Notes: a model not told the origin generated them from the letters alone. Numbered from the stretch's first letter, positions 42,338 to 52,121 are shown. The stretch is 64,000 bases of DNA from Dechloromonas sp. CZR5 (GCF_008711155.1 NZ_VUYQ01000001.1:186001-250000); one strand, 5' to 3'. Numbers and translations: made by a program.

Positions 42338-42937
42338 TTACAGTTTCTTGGCATTCTTGGCCAAGTAGGCGGCAACCCCTTCCGTCGAGGCAACCATGCC
42401 CGGCTTGCCCTTGTTCCAGCCAGCCGGACAGACTTCACCGTGCTCCTCGAAGAACTGCAGGGCGTCGACCATGCGCAGCATTTCGTCGATGTTGCGGCCG
42501 AGCGGCAGCATGTTGACGACCTGGTGCATGACGACACCGTTCTTGTCGATCAGGAAGGAACCGCGCAGGGCAACGCCGGCGGCTTCCAGTTCGACGTCGT
42601 AGGCACGGCAGATTTCGTGCTTGATGTCGGCAACCAGCGGGTAGCCGACCTGGCCGATGCCGCCTTCCTTGACGGCGGTGTTCTTCCATGCCAGATGGGT
42701 GAATTGCGAGTCGATGGAGACGCCGATGACTTCGACGCCGCGTTGCTTGAATTCTTCCAGGCGATGATCGAAGGCGATCAGTTCCGACGGGCAGACGAAG
42801 GTGAAGTCCAGCGGATAGAAAAACAGGACGACCGGCTTGCCCTTGAACTGGGAGAGCTTCAGTTCCTTGATTTCATTGTTGCCATAGACTGCGGTTGCGG
42901 TGAAATCGGGGGCTTGCTTGCCAACGAGAACGGCCAT
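42338..42937 (-). CDS. Typical 2-Cys peroxiredoxin (AhpC/Prx1 type)
   Basis: The 199-residue thiol peroxidase has the peroxidatic cysteine in DFTFVCPSE and the resolving cysteine in GEVCPAGW near the C-terminus. The [13 protein letters not shown] segment is conserved. The AhpF partner is not nearby, so thioredoxin-type reduction is likely. AAGGAG precedes the ATG. It is divergent from the Nuo-like/DabA operon. Confidence 0.94.
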   Translation of the reverse strand: MAVLVGKQAPDFTATAVYGNNEIKELKLSQFKGKPVVLFFYPLDFTFVCPSELIAFDHRLEEFKQRGVEVIGVSIDSQFTHLAWKNTAVKEGGIGQVGYPLVADIKHEICRAYDVELEAAGVALRGSFLIDKNGVVMHQVVNMLPLGRNIDEMLRMVDALQFFEEHGEVCPAGWNKGKPGMVASTEGVAAYLAKNAKKL

Positions 42938-43044
42938 GGGGGAACTCCTTATCGTGTTTGGTTTCGGGGTTGGGGTAAATAATCAATTTAGCGAAGCGGG
43001 GATGCCATGTCAAACCGATGAAACGGGAAATCAGTACTTTCTGC

Positions 43045-43075
43045 TTGCCAGTGATGTCGTGCTCGCTGGCATAAT
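43045..43075 (+). promoter_or_regulatory. Promoter candidate for the DabA/Nuo-like operon
   Basis: TTGCCA (43045-43050) lies 19 bases before CATAAT (43070-43075). The -10 is preceded by TGG, an extended element. It lies about 50 bases upstream of the first gene, whose GGAGGGG ribosome-binding site is at 43112-43118. Confidence 0.45.
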
Positions 43076-43125
43076 CCTTTCATGAAAATAACGAATGCCG
43101 AGCAGGCTGGCGGAGGGGCCGGACC

Positions 43126-44571
43126 ATGCTGAAGGTGCTGGTTTTCCTGCCGGTGGCGGGGGCGACCGTGCTGGCTGTCATGCCGGCCCGCCGCGCCTTG
43201 CCCATGTGGCAGGCGGCCATGGTATTCGCGCTGGCAGCGCTCGGTTATGCGTTGTGGCTGGCGACCCGCTTCGACCCGGCCGGGGCGGCGGTGCAAATGT
43301 TCGAAAGCCGGGCCTGGAACGTCCGGCTGGGTTCGTATTTCGCCCTGGGCGTCGATGGCATCTCGCTGGCCATGGTGTTGCTCGCCGCCCTGCTTTCCTT
43401 GATCGCCGTGCTCGTCTCGCGGCGCATGGAGGAGGGGGCGCGGCTCTATTTCGTGCTGGTGCTGCTGCTCGAATCGGCAATGTTCGGGGTGTTCACGGCG
43501 CGCGACTGGTCGCTGTTTTACGTCTTCTGGGAAGCGACGCTGATCCCGCTGTTCTTCCTGATCGACCGCCTGGGCGGTCCGAACCGGCAACGTGCCGCGC
43601 TCAACTTCTTTCTATATACGCTGGGCGGCTCGGTGTTCATGCTGGTGGCCTTGCTTTTCCTTTACGACGCAGCGCCGGGCCACAGCTTCGCGATGGCCGA
43701 CATGGCAGCCGGTGGGCGCGGCTTGCCGCTGAATACCCAGCTGTTGATCTTTGCCGGCCTGTTCATCGGGTTCGGCGTCAAGATGCCGGTCTTCCCGTTG
43801 CACGGCTGGCTGCCGCTGGCCCACGTCGAGGCGCCCAGCCCGGTGTCCATCCTGCTCTCAGGCGTGCTGCTCAAGATGGGGGCCTACGGGCTGATCCGCG
43901 CCGCCGACACGCTGCCCGCCGCGCTGCTGGCGACGCAGGACTGGCTGGCCATCCTCGCCTTCGTCAGCCTGCTCTACGGTGGCATCCTGGCCTGGCGGCA
44001 GCAGGATCTGAAGGCGATGGTCGCCTATTCGTCCATTTCGCACATGGGCGTCGTGCTGCTCGGCATCGCCACCCTCAACGTCACCGGCCTGACCGGCGCG
44101 GTGGTGCAGATGGTGGCGCATGGCCTGACGGCCGGCACCCTGTTCCTGATTGTCGGCCTGCTCTATCAGCGCACGCACAGTCGCGACCTGGCCGACTATG
44201 GCTCGCTGCTCGGCCGGGCGCCGCGCTTCGCCTTCTTCGTTGCTTTCGGCCTGCTCGCCGCCATCGGCCTGCCGGGCAGCGCCGGTTTCATCGCCGAACT
44301 GCATGCGTTGGTCGCCGGCTACACCCGCTGGGGCGGCTGGGTGATTCTCCTCGGGCTGGCCATGCTGGTCGGCGCTGCTTACAGTCTGCGCGTCATCGGT
44401 CGCCTGTGCCTGAAAGGCGAGGGCATGGAACTGGCGGACATGACACGCACGGAAACCTTCGCCGCGGGTTTGCTGCTTGCCTGCATCGTGACCATCGGCC
44501 TGTGGCCGGCACCCTTGCTCGAGCTGGTGGCGGGCAGCGTGGGCCTGGTGGCCGGACGCTTCGGGGCGTGA
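43126..44571 (+). CDS. NuoM-like proton-translocating membrane subunit, first gene of the DabA operon
   Basis: The 481-residue polytopic protein belongs to the antiporter-like NADH-quinone oxidoreductase subunit family (NuoM/NdhD type). The key segments FYVFWEATLIPLFFLI (glutamate in helix 5), FGVKMPVFPLHGWLPLAHVEAP (lysine in helix 7) and LKAMVAYSSISHMG (helix 8) are intact, suggesting a working proton channel. No nuoA-K or hydrogenase genes accompany it. It directly precedes DabA with one base between. I infer it is part of an energy-coupled inorganic-carbon uptake complex. Confidence 0.85.
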   Translation: MLKVLVFLPVAGATVLAVMPARRALPMWQAAMVFALAALGYALWLATRFDPAGAAVQMFESRAWNVRLGSYFALGVDGISLAMVLLAALLSLIAVLVSRRMEEGARLYFVLVLLLESAMFGVFTARDWSLFYVFWEATLIPLFFLIDRLGGPNRQRAALNFFLYTLGGSVFMLVALLFLYDAAPGHSFAMADMAAGGRGLPLNTQLLIFAGLFIGFGVKMPVFPLHGWLPLAHVEAPSPVSILLSGVLLKMGAYGLIRAADTLPAALLATQDWLAILAFVSLLYGGILAWRQQDLKAMVAYSSISHMGVVLLGIATLNVTGLTGAVVQMVAHGLTAGTLFLIVGLLYQRTHSRDLADYGSLLGRAPRFAFFVAFGLLAAIGLPGSAGFIAELHALVAGYTRWGGWVILLGLAMLVGAAYSLRVIGRLCLKGEGMELADMTRTETFAAGLLLACIVTIGLWPAPLLELVAGSVGLVAGRFGA

Positions 44572-44572
44572 G

Positions 44573-47500
44573 ATGAGCGGCCAGCGCGATCTGCCCATCC
44601 GCGAGCGCCTGGCCTCCTGGGTCGATCACCTGGCGCATGTCCTGCCGGCGCAGGCGCCTATCCGCGATTTCGTTCATCACAATACCCTGCACGGCTTCCA
44701 GCACCTGCCGTTTGACGAAGCCCTGGCCGCTGCCCATCGCTTGACCGGAGCGCATACCTACTGGCCGGAAGGCCGTTTTCGCGCGTGCTTTGACCATGGG
44801 CGGGTGACGCGGGCCGATTTGTCGGCGGCGCTCGACGACGCGGGAGTGGCCGATCTGGAGTCCACCATCGTTCGCGGCCTGACCCGGCGGGATGTTCTGC
44901 TGGCCGCCCTGCTGGCCGGGGAGGAGGTTGCCGGGGAGCAGCGCATCGCCTGGTTGCGGCGCGAAGGGCGGCTCGATGACGACCGTTTGTTCCGGCATTG
45001 CGAGTCGGCGGTGGCATCGTTGCCGGTGGCGGACGAGCCTGGCGCGTGGGAGGGGCTCTGCGCCGAAGTCGGCGAGACCCGGACATGGCGCGCCGTGCTG
45101 GCCGAGGTGAGCGGCGAGGATGTGCTGGAACGGATACGGAGCATCCTGCAACGCCACCTCGCGGCACACCTCGATCTCGGCGTTGCCGCCTGGCGCAATC
45201 CGGCACGGGAGAAGGGGTTCTTTGCCGCCTGGCGGGCCAGCGCCGGTTTCGATCTCGCCTGGGAGTTGGACGAATTGCCCAATGTTCGCGACGAGATACT
45301 GCATTTGCCGGACGACCCGCTGGATGTCCTGCTCGACGAGTTGCCGCGCCTGCTGCCGGATGAAACCCGCTGGCATGGCTACCTGGAGCGCCTCAGCCTC
45401 GAATTGCCCGGCTGGTCGGGGATGTTCCTGTGGCGCGACCGCAATCCGGCACACGGTGACGGCACGCCGGTCGCCATGCTCGACTACCTGACCGTGCGCG
45501 TTCTCCTCGAGCGCCTGCTGACCGAGGATCTGGTGCGCCGGTTGGTTGGCTGGCCAATGGGCGTGGCCGAGCTGCCTGCGCATTTCATGGCCCGCCCGGA
45601 CGAACTGCTCGTACGTCGGGCGGCACGCGAGGTGCATTTGCCGGAGGATCTGCTCGGTCAGGCGGCAAGCCTGGTCGAGCAGGCCCGGGTCGGTCATGTC
45701 GATGATTCGGCCTGGCAAGCGCTGGCCGAACGCCTGCGGCCGGCGCTGCGGCGTGTGCAGGCGAACGGGGCAGCCTGGCGCTTGTTGGCGCTGGCGCGTC
45801 AGCTGGGCCTGACGCCCGACGATGTCGATGCCCTGGGCGCGCAAGGCGTCGACGACCTGCTCGCCTGCTCGGCCAGCCTGAATTCGCTGCAGCGCGGTCA
45901 GGTCTGGCTGCTTGCCTACGAAGGGCATTATCGCGAGCAACTATTCTCGGCGCTGGCGGCCAATCATCCGCGCCGCCTTTCGCCGGCCGGGCCGTCGGCC
46001 CAGGTGGTGATGTGCATGGACGATCGCGAGGAAGGCACGCGGCGCCACCTCGAGGAGGTCGCGCCCGATGTCGAGACCTTCGGGGCGGCGGGCTTCTTTG
46101 GCGTGCCGATGTATTGGCAGGGACTGGACGATGCCGGCAGGACCGCCCTGTGTCCGGTCGTCGTCCAGCCGCAGCACCTGATCCGCGAGTTGCCGGCGCA
46201 CGGCGCCGAGGGGCTGGCCGGGCGACACGCGGCGCGTCGGGCGCTGCGCCTGCGCTGGCGCGAACGCTTCTATCAGGCGACCCGGCGACGGGCGCTGGGC
46301 GGCCCGTTGCTGGCCGCAGCGGGCAGCCTGCCGGCGCTGGCCGCGCTGACGGCGGCGACACTCGTGCCCGGCTGGTTTGCCGAAACCCGCCAGCGCTGGC
46401 GGGAAAGATTCGAGGGTCGGGTGCCCACCCGCTTGGCCTTGACCGCCGAACGGGCCGATCCGGCGACGCCGGAACAGCCCCGCTCGGGATGGAGCGACGA
46501 GGAGCAGGTCGACCGGGTGGCGGCCTTCCTGCGCATGATCGGCCTGACCCGCGATGTCGCGCCGCTGGTCGTGATATTCGGGCATGGCTCGAGCAGTCAG
46601 AACAACCCGCATCTGTCGGCCTACGATTGCGGCGCCTGTTCCGGCAGGCATGGCGGGCCCAATGCGCGCGTCTTCGCCGCGCTGGCCAACCGGCCGGAAG
46701 TGCGTGCCGGTTTGGCACGGCACGGGCTGCAGGTCGGCGACGGCAGCTGGTTCGTCGCGGCCGAGCACAACACCTGCGACGACACGGTGGCGTGGTATGA
46801 CCTCGAGGCAGTGCCCACCCGTTTTCAGGCGGGGCTCGACCGGCTGCTCGCGCAGGTCGGCGAAGCGTGCCGGGCGCATGCCGCCGAACGCTGCCGCCGT
46901 CTGGCGTCGGCGCCGCCCCGACCGACACCGTGGCAGGCGCGCCGGCACATGCTCGGCCGCGCCAACGACATCTCGCAGGCCAGACCCGAACTGGGGCACG
47001 CGACGAACGCAGCGGCCTTCATCGGGCGGCGACAGATGAGCCGCGGGCTTTTCCTGGATCGCCGGGTCTTCCTCATTTCCTACGATCCGGCGGGCGACGA
47101 TGCGCAGGGGCGGATCGTCGAAAGCATTCTCCTCGCGGCTGGTCCGGTCGGGGCGGGGATTGCGCTGGAGTATTACTTTTCGTCGGTCGACAACGAGCGT
47201 TTCGGTTGCGGTTCGAAGGTGACGCACAACCTGACCGGCCTGTTCGGCGTGATGGAGGGGGCGGATTCCGACCTGCGCACGGGCCTGCCCTGGCAGATGG
47301 TGGAAATCCACGAACCGATGCGTCTGCTGGTGGTGGTGGAACAGAGCACGGCAGTGCTGACGGCGATTCTCCGGCGTCAGCCGCCCTTGCAGGAACTGAT
47401 CGATAACGCCTGGATCACGCTGGCTGCCAAGGAACCGGACAGCGGGGCGATGGCGCGATATTGCCCGCGTCGCGGCTGGCTGCCCTGGTCGGGTTCTGCC

Positions 47501-47590
47501 GTGTTGCCGCAGGTGGCACGTTCGGCGGACTGGTTTGCCGGGGAGTCGGAAGCGCTGGCACCGGCGGTCATTCTGGGCGGGGGGGAATGA
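44573..47590 (+). CDS. dabA: Inorganic-carbon uptake zinc protein DabA (DUF2309)
   Basis: The 1005-residue protein belongs to the DUF2309/UPF0753 family. DabA is a carbonic-anhydrase-like subunit that pairs with an antiporter-like membrane protein to trap CO2 as bicarbonate. By alignment of motifs I place zinc ligands at Cys481 and Asp483 (VMCMDDREEG), His671 (GHGSS) and Cys686 (DCGACSG). The Cys-x-Asp and 15-residue His-Cys spacing match the four ligands reported in Halothiobacillus DabA. The N-terminal WVDHLAHVLPAQAPIRDFVHHNT is typical. The stop overlaps the next ATG. Confidence 0.92.
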   Translation: MSGQRDLPIRERLASWVDHLAHVLPAQAPIRDFVHHNTLHGFQHLPFDEALAAAHRLTGAHTYWPEGRFRACFDHGRVTRADLSAALDDAGVADLESTIVRGLTRRDVLLAALLAGEEVAGEQRIAWLRREGRLDDDRLFRHCESAVASLPVADEPGAWEGLCAEVGETRTWRAVLAEVSGEDVLERIRSILQRHLAAHLDLGVAAWRNPAREKGFFAAWRASAGFDLAWELDELPNVRDEILHLPDDPLDVLLDELPRLLPDETRWHGYLERLSLELPGWSGMFLWRDRNPAHGDGTPVAMLDYLTVRVLLERLLTEDLVRRLVGWPMGVAELPAHFMARPDELLVRRAAREVHLPEDLLGQAASLVEQARVGHVDDSAWQALAERLRPALRRVQANGAAWRLLALARQLGLTPDDVDALGAQGVDDLLACSASLNSLQRGQVWLLAYEGHYREQLFSALAANHPRRLSPAGPSAQVVMCMDDREEGTRRHLEEVAPDVETFGAAGFFGVPMYWQGLDDAGRTALCPVVVQPQHLIRELPAHGAEGLAGRHAARRALRLRWRERFYQATRRRALGGPLLAAAGSLPALAALTAATLVPGWFAETRQRWRERFEGRVPTRLALTAERADPATPEQPRSGWSDEEQVDRVAAFLRMIGLTRDVAPLVVIFGHGSSSQNNPHLSAYDCGACSGRHGGPNARVFAALANRPEVRAGLARHGLQVGDGSWFVAAEHNTCDDTVAWYDLEAVPTRFQAGLDRLLAQVGEACRAHAAERCRRLASAPPRPTPWQARRHMLGRANDISQARPELGHATNAAAFIGRRQMSRGLFLDRRVFLISYDPAGDDAQGRIVESILLAAGPVGAGIALEYYFSSVDNERFGCGSKVTHNLTGLFGVMEGADSDLRTGLPWQMVEIHEPMRLLVVVEQSTAVLTAILRRQPPLQELIDNAWITLAAKEPDSGAMARYCPRRGWLPWSGSAVLPQVARSADWFAGESEALAPAVILGGGE

Positions 47591-49113
47591 TGGCCTTCGC
47601 GCGCTCGCTGGCCGACTGGATCTGGCTTGTCCCGGTCATGCCGTTGTTTGCCGTCGTTGTCACCGGCGCCCGCGTGCTGCTCGGGCGGGCTCACGGCGAC
47701 GCCGCCGAGCCGCTGACGGCGCGCCTGACATCGCTGGCTGCCTTCGGCGGGCTGGCATTGATGCTCGCCATCGACGCGCTGGCGCTGGTGCACGGGGCGC
47801 CGGGGCATCGCCGGCTCGGCCACTGGTTCGGCAACGGTAACTGGGAGGCGACCTTCTCGTTCATGCTCGATCCGCTGTCGTTGACGCTGGGTACGCTGAC
47901 CGCGCTGATCGGCTGGCTGGTCGTCCGTTTTTCGGCCAATTACCTGCATCGCGAGGCCGGCTTCCATCGCTTTTTCATCGCCCTGGGCTTCTTCCTGTCC
48001 GGCATCCAGTTCGTGTTGCTCGCCGGCAACGGCCTGCTCGCTTTCGTCGGCTGGGAGATGTGCGGCATATCGTCCTTCCTGCTTATCGGCTACGCCTGGC
48101 ATCGCCCGGTGGCGACCGGCAACGCGCTGTTCGCCTTCGTCACCAATCGCGCCGGCGATGCCGGATTCCTGCTTGCCCTGGGCCTGGCCGCCGCCTGGCT
48201 GGGCGGCTTCGAGTGGACGGCATTGTCGCGGGCCAAGGAGATCAGCGTGGTCAATGACCGCCTGCTGGTCATCGGTTTCGTCATCGCCGCACTCGCCAAG
48301 TCGGCGCAACTGCCGTTCACCGCTTGGATCACCCGGGCGCTGGAAGGGCCGACGCCGTCGTCGGCCATTTTCTATGGCGCGGTGATGGTGCATGCCGGCG
48401 TGTACCTGCTGCTGCGCCTGGAGCCGCTGCTCGTCCAGGTGCCGGACGTCATGTTCGGCCTGGTCGTTGCCGGCCTGCTGACGGCCGCTTACGCCTGGCT
48501 GTGCGGGCTGGTACAGACCGACGTCAAGTCGGCCCTGATTTTCGGCGTCGTCTTCCAGGTGGCGCTGATGTTCGTCGCCATCGGCCTCGGCTGGACGACG
48601 CTGGCCTTGGTCCATCTGTGCCTGCATGCCGGCTGGCGGATCTGGCAATTCCTGCTCGCGCCGTCGTGGCTGTCGATCACCCGCGAGCGGCCGCCGCCAC
48701 CGCCGGCCTGGCTGCGCAACAACCAGTTGCTGTACACCGTCGCCCTGCAGCGTTTCTGGCTGGACAAGCTGGCGCAGACCTTGCTCGTCGAGCCGACCCA
48801 GTCCTTCTCGCGCGACGTGCGCGGGCTGGAGGAGCATTTCATCGACCGTGCCATCGGTCAGCCCGGGCGCGGCCAGGCGCTGCATCACGACCGTCCCCTG
48901 GTCCGCGTCGACGGGTTGCCCGGCCGCCTCCTGGCGTCGCTTTCCGACAGCTTGCAGCACATCGAGTACCGCCTGCTGCTGCGCGGCAAGGGCGGCACCG
49001 CCGAAAAGCTGCTGCAGCGTGCCGGCGCCTATCTGCGGACCCTGGAAGGCCTGCTTGAACAGCCGCGCTATCTGATGATGGCGGTGATGGCGACTTTCGT
49101 GGTGATCCTATGA
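47587..49113 (+). CDS. dabB: NuoL-like membrane subunit, likely DabB
   Basis: The 508-residue protein resembles NuoL/MrpA-type antiporter subunits. It has LLAFVGWEMCGISSFLLIGY (the acidic helix 5), AKSAQLPFTAWI (helix 7 lysine) and the FYGAVMVHAGVYLLLRL segment. Helix 8 carries DVKSALIFGVVFQ. As in DabB, the C-terminus is a long hydrophilic region (about 450-500) rather than NuoL's lateral helix. The start at 47587 overlaps the dabA stop. It is the best candidate for the direct DabA partner. Confidence 0.82.
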   Translation: MMAFARSLADWIWLVPVMPLFAVVVTGARVLLGRAHGDAAEPLTARLTSLAAFGGLALMLAIDALALVHGAPGHRRLGHWFGNGNWEATFSFMLDPLSLTLGTLTALIGWLVVRFSANYLHREAGFHRFFIALGFFLSGIQFVLLAGNGLLAFVGWEMCGISSFLLIGYAWHRPVATGNALFAFVTNRAGDAGFLLALGLAAAWLGGFEWTALSRAKEISVVNDRLLVIGFVIAALAKSAQLPFTAWITRALEGPTPSSAIFYGAVMVHAGVYLLLRLEPLLVQVPDVMFGLVVAGLLTAAYAWLCGLVQTDVKSALIFGVVFQVALMFVAIGLGWTTLALVHLCLHAGWRIWQFLLAPSWLSITRERPPPPPAWLRNNQLLYTVALQRFWLDKLAQTLLVEPTQSFSRDVRGLEEHFIDRAIGQPGRGQALHHDRPLVRVDGLPGRLLASLSDSLQHIEYRLLLRGKGGTAEKLLQRAGAYLRTLEGLLEQPRYLMMAVMATFVVIL

Positions 49114-50624
49114 CCGGCACGGTTTTCGGCGGCTTTACGGAAATCCTCTGGCAGCGGCAGGCCACGCTGCCGCTGCTCCTGTTGCTGCAGGTTCTGCCGC
49201 TGCTCGGTGCGGCGCTGATCTTCGCCTTCAAGGAGCGGACGACCGCCGTCGTGCTCGGCAAGGCGTTCGCGCTGGGCGAACTGCTGCTTGCCATCGTTGC
49301 CGTCGTTCATCTTGATCCGACCTTGCCGGCCCTGCAGTTGGCCGAGCGCTTCGCGCCGCTGGCCTACCATGTCGCGGTCGATGGCCTGAGCATGGTCTTC
49401 ATCCTGTCGGCGGCGCTGCTGACCTTCCTGATGACCCTGTACGGCATGAGCCGCGGCATGATTTCGCCGGGCCGCCTGTTCGCTGTGCTGCTCATTGCCG
49501 AGGCCGGGCTGGTCGGCATGCTGGTCACCGTCAATGTCGCCTGGTTTGCCGGTTTTTCCGGGCTGGAGCTGTGGGCGGTGGTGTACCTGCTGCGCCGCTG
49601 GGCATCGTCGCGCGCCGAAATCCAGGCGCTGGCCCGTTTTGTCCAGTACCAGGGCTTCGGCTGGCTGCTGTTTGCCGCCGGTTGCCTGGTGCTCGGCTGG
49701 GGGCATGCCGAGATGACCGGCGGGCGGTGGAGCTTCGACCTGTTCGACCTGGTCGGCACCATCCCGGTCGGCAAATTCCAGACGGCGGCCTTCTACCTGC
49801 TGTTCTACGGACTGGCCGTGCGCACGCCGCTGTTTCCGCTGCACGGCTGGCTGCCCAACATGGCGCAGCACGGGCTGATCGCCGTCGCGCCGGCCCTGAT
49901 GGTCGGCGTCAAGGTCGGCATCTACGGCATGCTGCGCTTCGTGCTGCCGCTGACGCCGGCGGCGGTGCAGACTTGGCAGCCCTACGTCGTCGGCTTCGCC
50001 ATGGCCGGCGTATTCTTCACGGCGGCACTCGCCTTCCAGCAGACCAACCTGCGCCGCCTGCTCGCCTTCGCCGTGGTCAGCCATACCAGCCTGCTGGTCA
50101 TCGGCCTGTTCAGTCTGCACGAGGCGGGCATTCAGGGGGCGGTGTTGCTGGCCGCCAACTTCGGGCTGGCGGTGACCGGCATGTGGTTCATCGTCGGCTT
50201 CGTTTTCCGGCGCACCGGGACGACCGAACTGCATGAACTGTCCGGCCTGTTCGAGCGCATCCCTTTCCTCGCCGTCGCCTTCCTGGCCTTCGGCCTGGCC
50301 ATCGTCGGCATGCCGGGAACGCCGGGGTTCGACGCCGCCCACCTGATACTGGAAGCCTCCATCGACCAGTTCGGCGCCCTGTCCACCGTCGCCACCGCGC
50401 TCGGCAACGTCGCTGCGGCCGGCTTCCTGTTGTGGGCTTTCCAGCGTGCCTTCCTGTCGCAGGCGAAAGCCGGCGGCCACGATGTCGATCGCACGCTGCC
50501 CATGGAATACGTGGTCGGCGGCATCGCGCTGGCCGCCATGCTGGCCATCGGCTTCTTCACCGAACCCTGGCTGTTCCTGACCGAAACGGCAAGCCAGGCA
50601 GCGGCCGCGAGGTTTGTGCGATGA
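49110..50624 (+). CDS. NuoM/NuoN-like membrane subunit 3 of the DabA operon
   Basis: A 504-residue polytopic protein of the antiporter-like family, with VAWFAGFSGLELWAVVYLL (helix 5 glutamate), FYGLAVRTPLFPLHGWLP in helix 7 and TNLRRLLAFAVVSHTSLL in helix 8. The usual lysine of helix 7 is replaced by arginine here (VRTPLFPLHGW), so proton conduction may differ. It overlaps its neighbours as ATGA on both sides. Similar proteins accompany membrane hydrogenases, but no such genes are present. Confidence 0.78.
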   Translation: MTGTVFGGFTEILWQRQATLPLLLLLQVLPLLGAALIFAFKERTTAVVLGKAFALGELLLAIVAVVHLDPTLPALQLAERFAPLAYHVAVDGLSMVFILSAALLTFLMTLYGMSRGMISPGRLFAVLLIAEAGLVGMLVTVNVAWFAGFSGLELWAVVYLLRRWASSRAEIQALARFVQYQGFGWLLFAAGCLVLGWGHAEMTGGRWSFDLFDLVGTIPVGKFQTAAFYLLFYGLAVRTPLFPLHGWLPNMAQHGLIAVAPALMVGVKVGIYGMLRFVLPLTPAAVQTWQPYVVGFAMAGVFFTAALAFQQTNLRRLLAFAVVSHTSLLVIGLFSLHEAGIQGAVLLAANFGLAVTGMWFIVGFVFRRTGTTELHELSGLFERIPFLAVAFLAFGLAIVGMPGTPGFDAAHLILEASIDQFGALSTVATALGNVAAAGFLLWAFQRAFLSQAKAGGHDVDRTLPMEYVVGGIALAAMLAIGFFTEPWLFLTETASQAAAARFVR

Positions 50625-52078
50625 CCTTGCCGCTGCTCTCCCTGCTCATTTTCCAGCCGCTGCTGGCGGCCGCCCTGCTGTGGCTGCTGCCGGCCCGCCG
50701 GGCGCGTCAGATGGCGGCATCGAGCATGCTCGTTTCGCTGGCGTTGGGCGTCGCCGCGCTGGTCGCCTACGATCCGGCCGGGGTGCGCTTCCAGCTGATC
50801 GAGTCGGTTGCCTGGATCGCCAGCCTGAACGTGCACTATCGGGTCGGCGTTGACGGCCTGTCCATCCTCTTCCTGCCGGCGACAGCCCTGCTTTTCCTCG
50901 GTTCGCTGGTTGCTTGCTGGGCCGCCGTATCGGATGCGCCGCGGTTTCATTTCAGCCTCTTGCTGCTCCTGCAGGCGGCGACCTTCGGTATCTTCTGCGC
51001 GCTCGACACGGTCCTGTTCTTCGTCTTTTGGGAAGCGACCCTGGTGCCGTTGTATTTCCTGCTCGGACGGTGGGGTGTCACGGCGGGCGCCGCCGCGGTG
51101 GCAACGCGCTATTTCCTGATCATGCTGGCCGGCGGCATTCCCCTGCTGCTCGCCTTCGTCATCCTGGCCGCCAGCCAGGCGGTGCCTACCTTCGACCTGA
51201 CCGCACTGCTCGCCGTGCCCCTGTCACGGGGAACGCAGACGGCGGTGTTCCTGCTCTGCCTGGTCGGTTTCGGGGTCAAGGTGCCGCTGGTGCCGCTGCA
51301 TACCTGGCTGCCGCAGTTCGCGCTGGCCGCACCCGGCTCCCTGACGGCACTGCTGGTCGGTCTCAAGCTCGGTGCTTTCGGCCTGATCCGCTTTGCCGTA
51401 CCGCTGGCGCCCGATGCCGCGCTCGACCTGCACTGGCTGCTGGCCGGCCTCGGTACCGTGGCCATCCTGTACGGTGCGGTCGGCATGCTGGCGCAGACCA
51501 ACATGCGGGTCAGCCTGGCCTACGCCAGCATCTGCCACGTTGGTTTGGCTGTGCTTGGCCTCGCTTCCTATACGACGCAGGGTGCGCAGGGGGCGGTGTC
51601 GCTGCTGCTCAGCTTTTCGGTGGCGACCGGCGGGGCCTTCCTGCTCCTCGAGTTCCTGCGCCAGCGAACCGGCTCGACCGACGTCAACGCCTTGGGCGGC
51701 GCTGCCAAAACCATGCCGCTGCTTGCCACCGGCTTCCTGATCTGCGGCCTGGCCGGCGTCGGCATGCCGGGAACGAGCAGTTTCCCGGGCGAGTTCATGC
51801 TCATCATCGCCGCCTTGCAGAGCCACACCGGGGCCGGCATGGCCGCCCTGTTCGGACTGTCCATCGCTGCCGCCGGCTTCCTGGCGCTTTACCGCAAGGC
51901 TTTCTTCGGACCGGTGGACAGGGTGGAGGTAGCCCAGGCCAGCGACCTGCGGCCGCGTGAGTGGGCGGTGCTGGTGGCGCTGATTGTCATGATCATCTGC
52001 ATCGGCATCTATCCCGGACCGTGGATAGAGATCGTCCGACCGGCCGCCGAGGCCTGGGCGGCCGGCTTGAATCGTTGA
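50621..52078 (+). CDS. NuoM-like membrane subunit 4 of the DabA operon
   Basis: A 485-residue NuoM/NdhD-like protein, with FFVFWEATLVPLYFLLGRWG (glutamate in helix 5), FGVKVPLVPLHTWLPQFALAAP (lysine in helix 7) and TNMRVSLAYASICHVG in helix 8. The start at 50621 overlaps the previous stop, and the same frame continues upstream only as read-through. It is the last gene of the five-gene unit. Together the operon has one DabA and four pump-like subunits with three complete glutamate/lysine sets. Confidence 0.82.
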   Translation: MTLPLLSLLIFQPLLAAALLWLLPARRARQMAASSMLVSLALGVAALVAYDPAGVRFQLIESVAWIASLNVHYRVGVDGLSILFLPATALLFLGSLVACWAAVSDAPRFHFSLLLLLQAATFGIFCALDTVLFFVFWEATLVPLYFLLGRWGVTAGAAAVATRYFLIMLAGGIPLLLAFVILAASQAVPTFDLTALLAVPLSRGTQTAVFLLCLVGFGVKVPLVPLHTWLPQFALAAPGSLTALLVGLKLGAFGLIRFAVPLAPDAALDLHWLLAGLGTVAILYGAVGMLAQTNMRVSLAYASICHVGLAVLGLASYTTQGAQGAVSLLLSFSVATGGAFLLLEFLRQRTGSTDVNALGGAAKTMPLLATGFLICGLAGVGMPGTSSFPGEFMLIIAALQSHTGAGMAALFGLSIAAAGFLALYRKAFFGPVDRVEVAQASDLRPREWAVLVALIVMIICIGIYPGPWIEIVRPAAEAWAAGLNR

Positions 52079-52121
52079 ACGGCGGCTGATGGTGAGCTAT
52101 CCTTCAGCCCATTAGGCCCAG

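Noticed and set aside
43095-44576. 493-codon alternative frame overlapping the first NuoM-like gene
   Set aside because: Arg/Gly/Ala-rich shadow frame. The +1-shifted frame at 43126 has clear membrane helices and motifs and a good ribosome-binding site.
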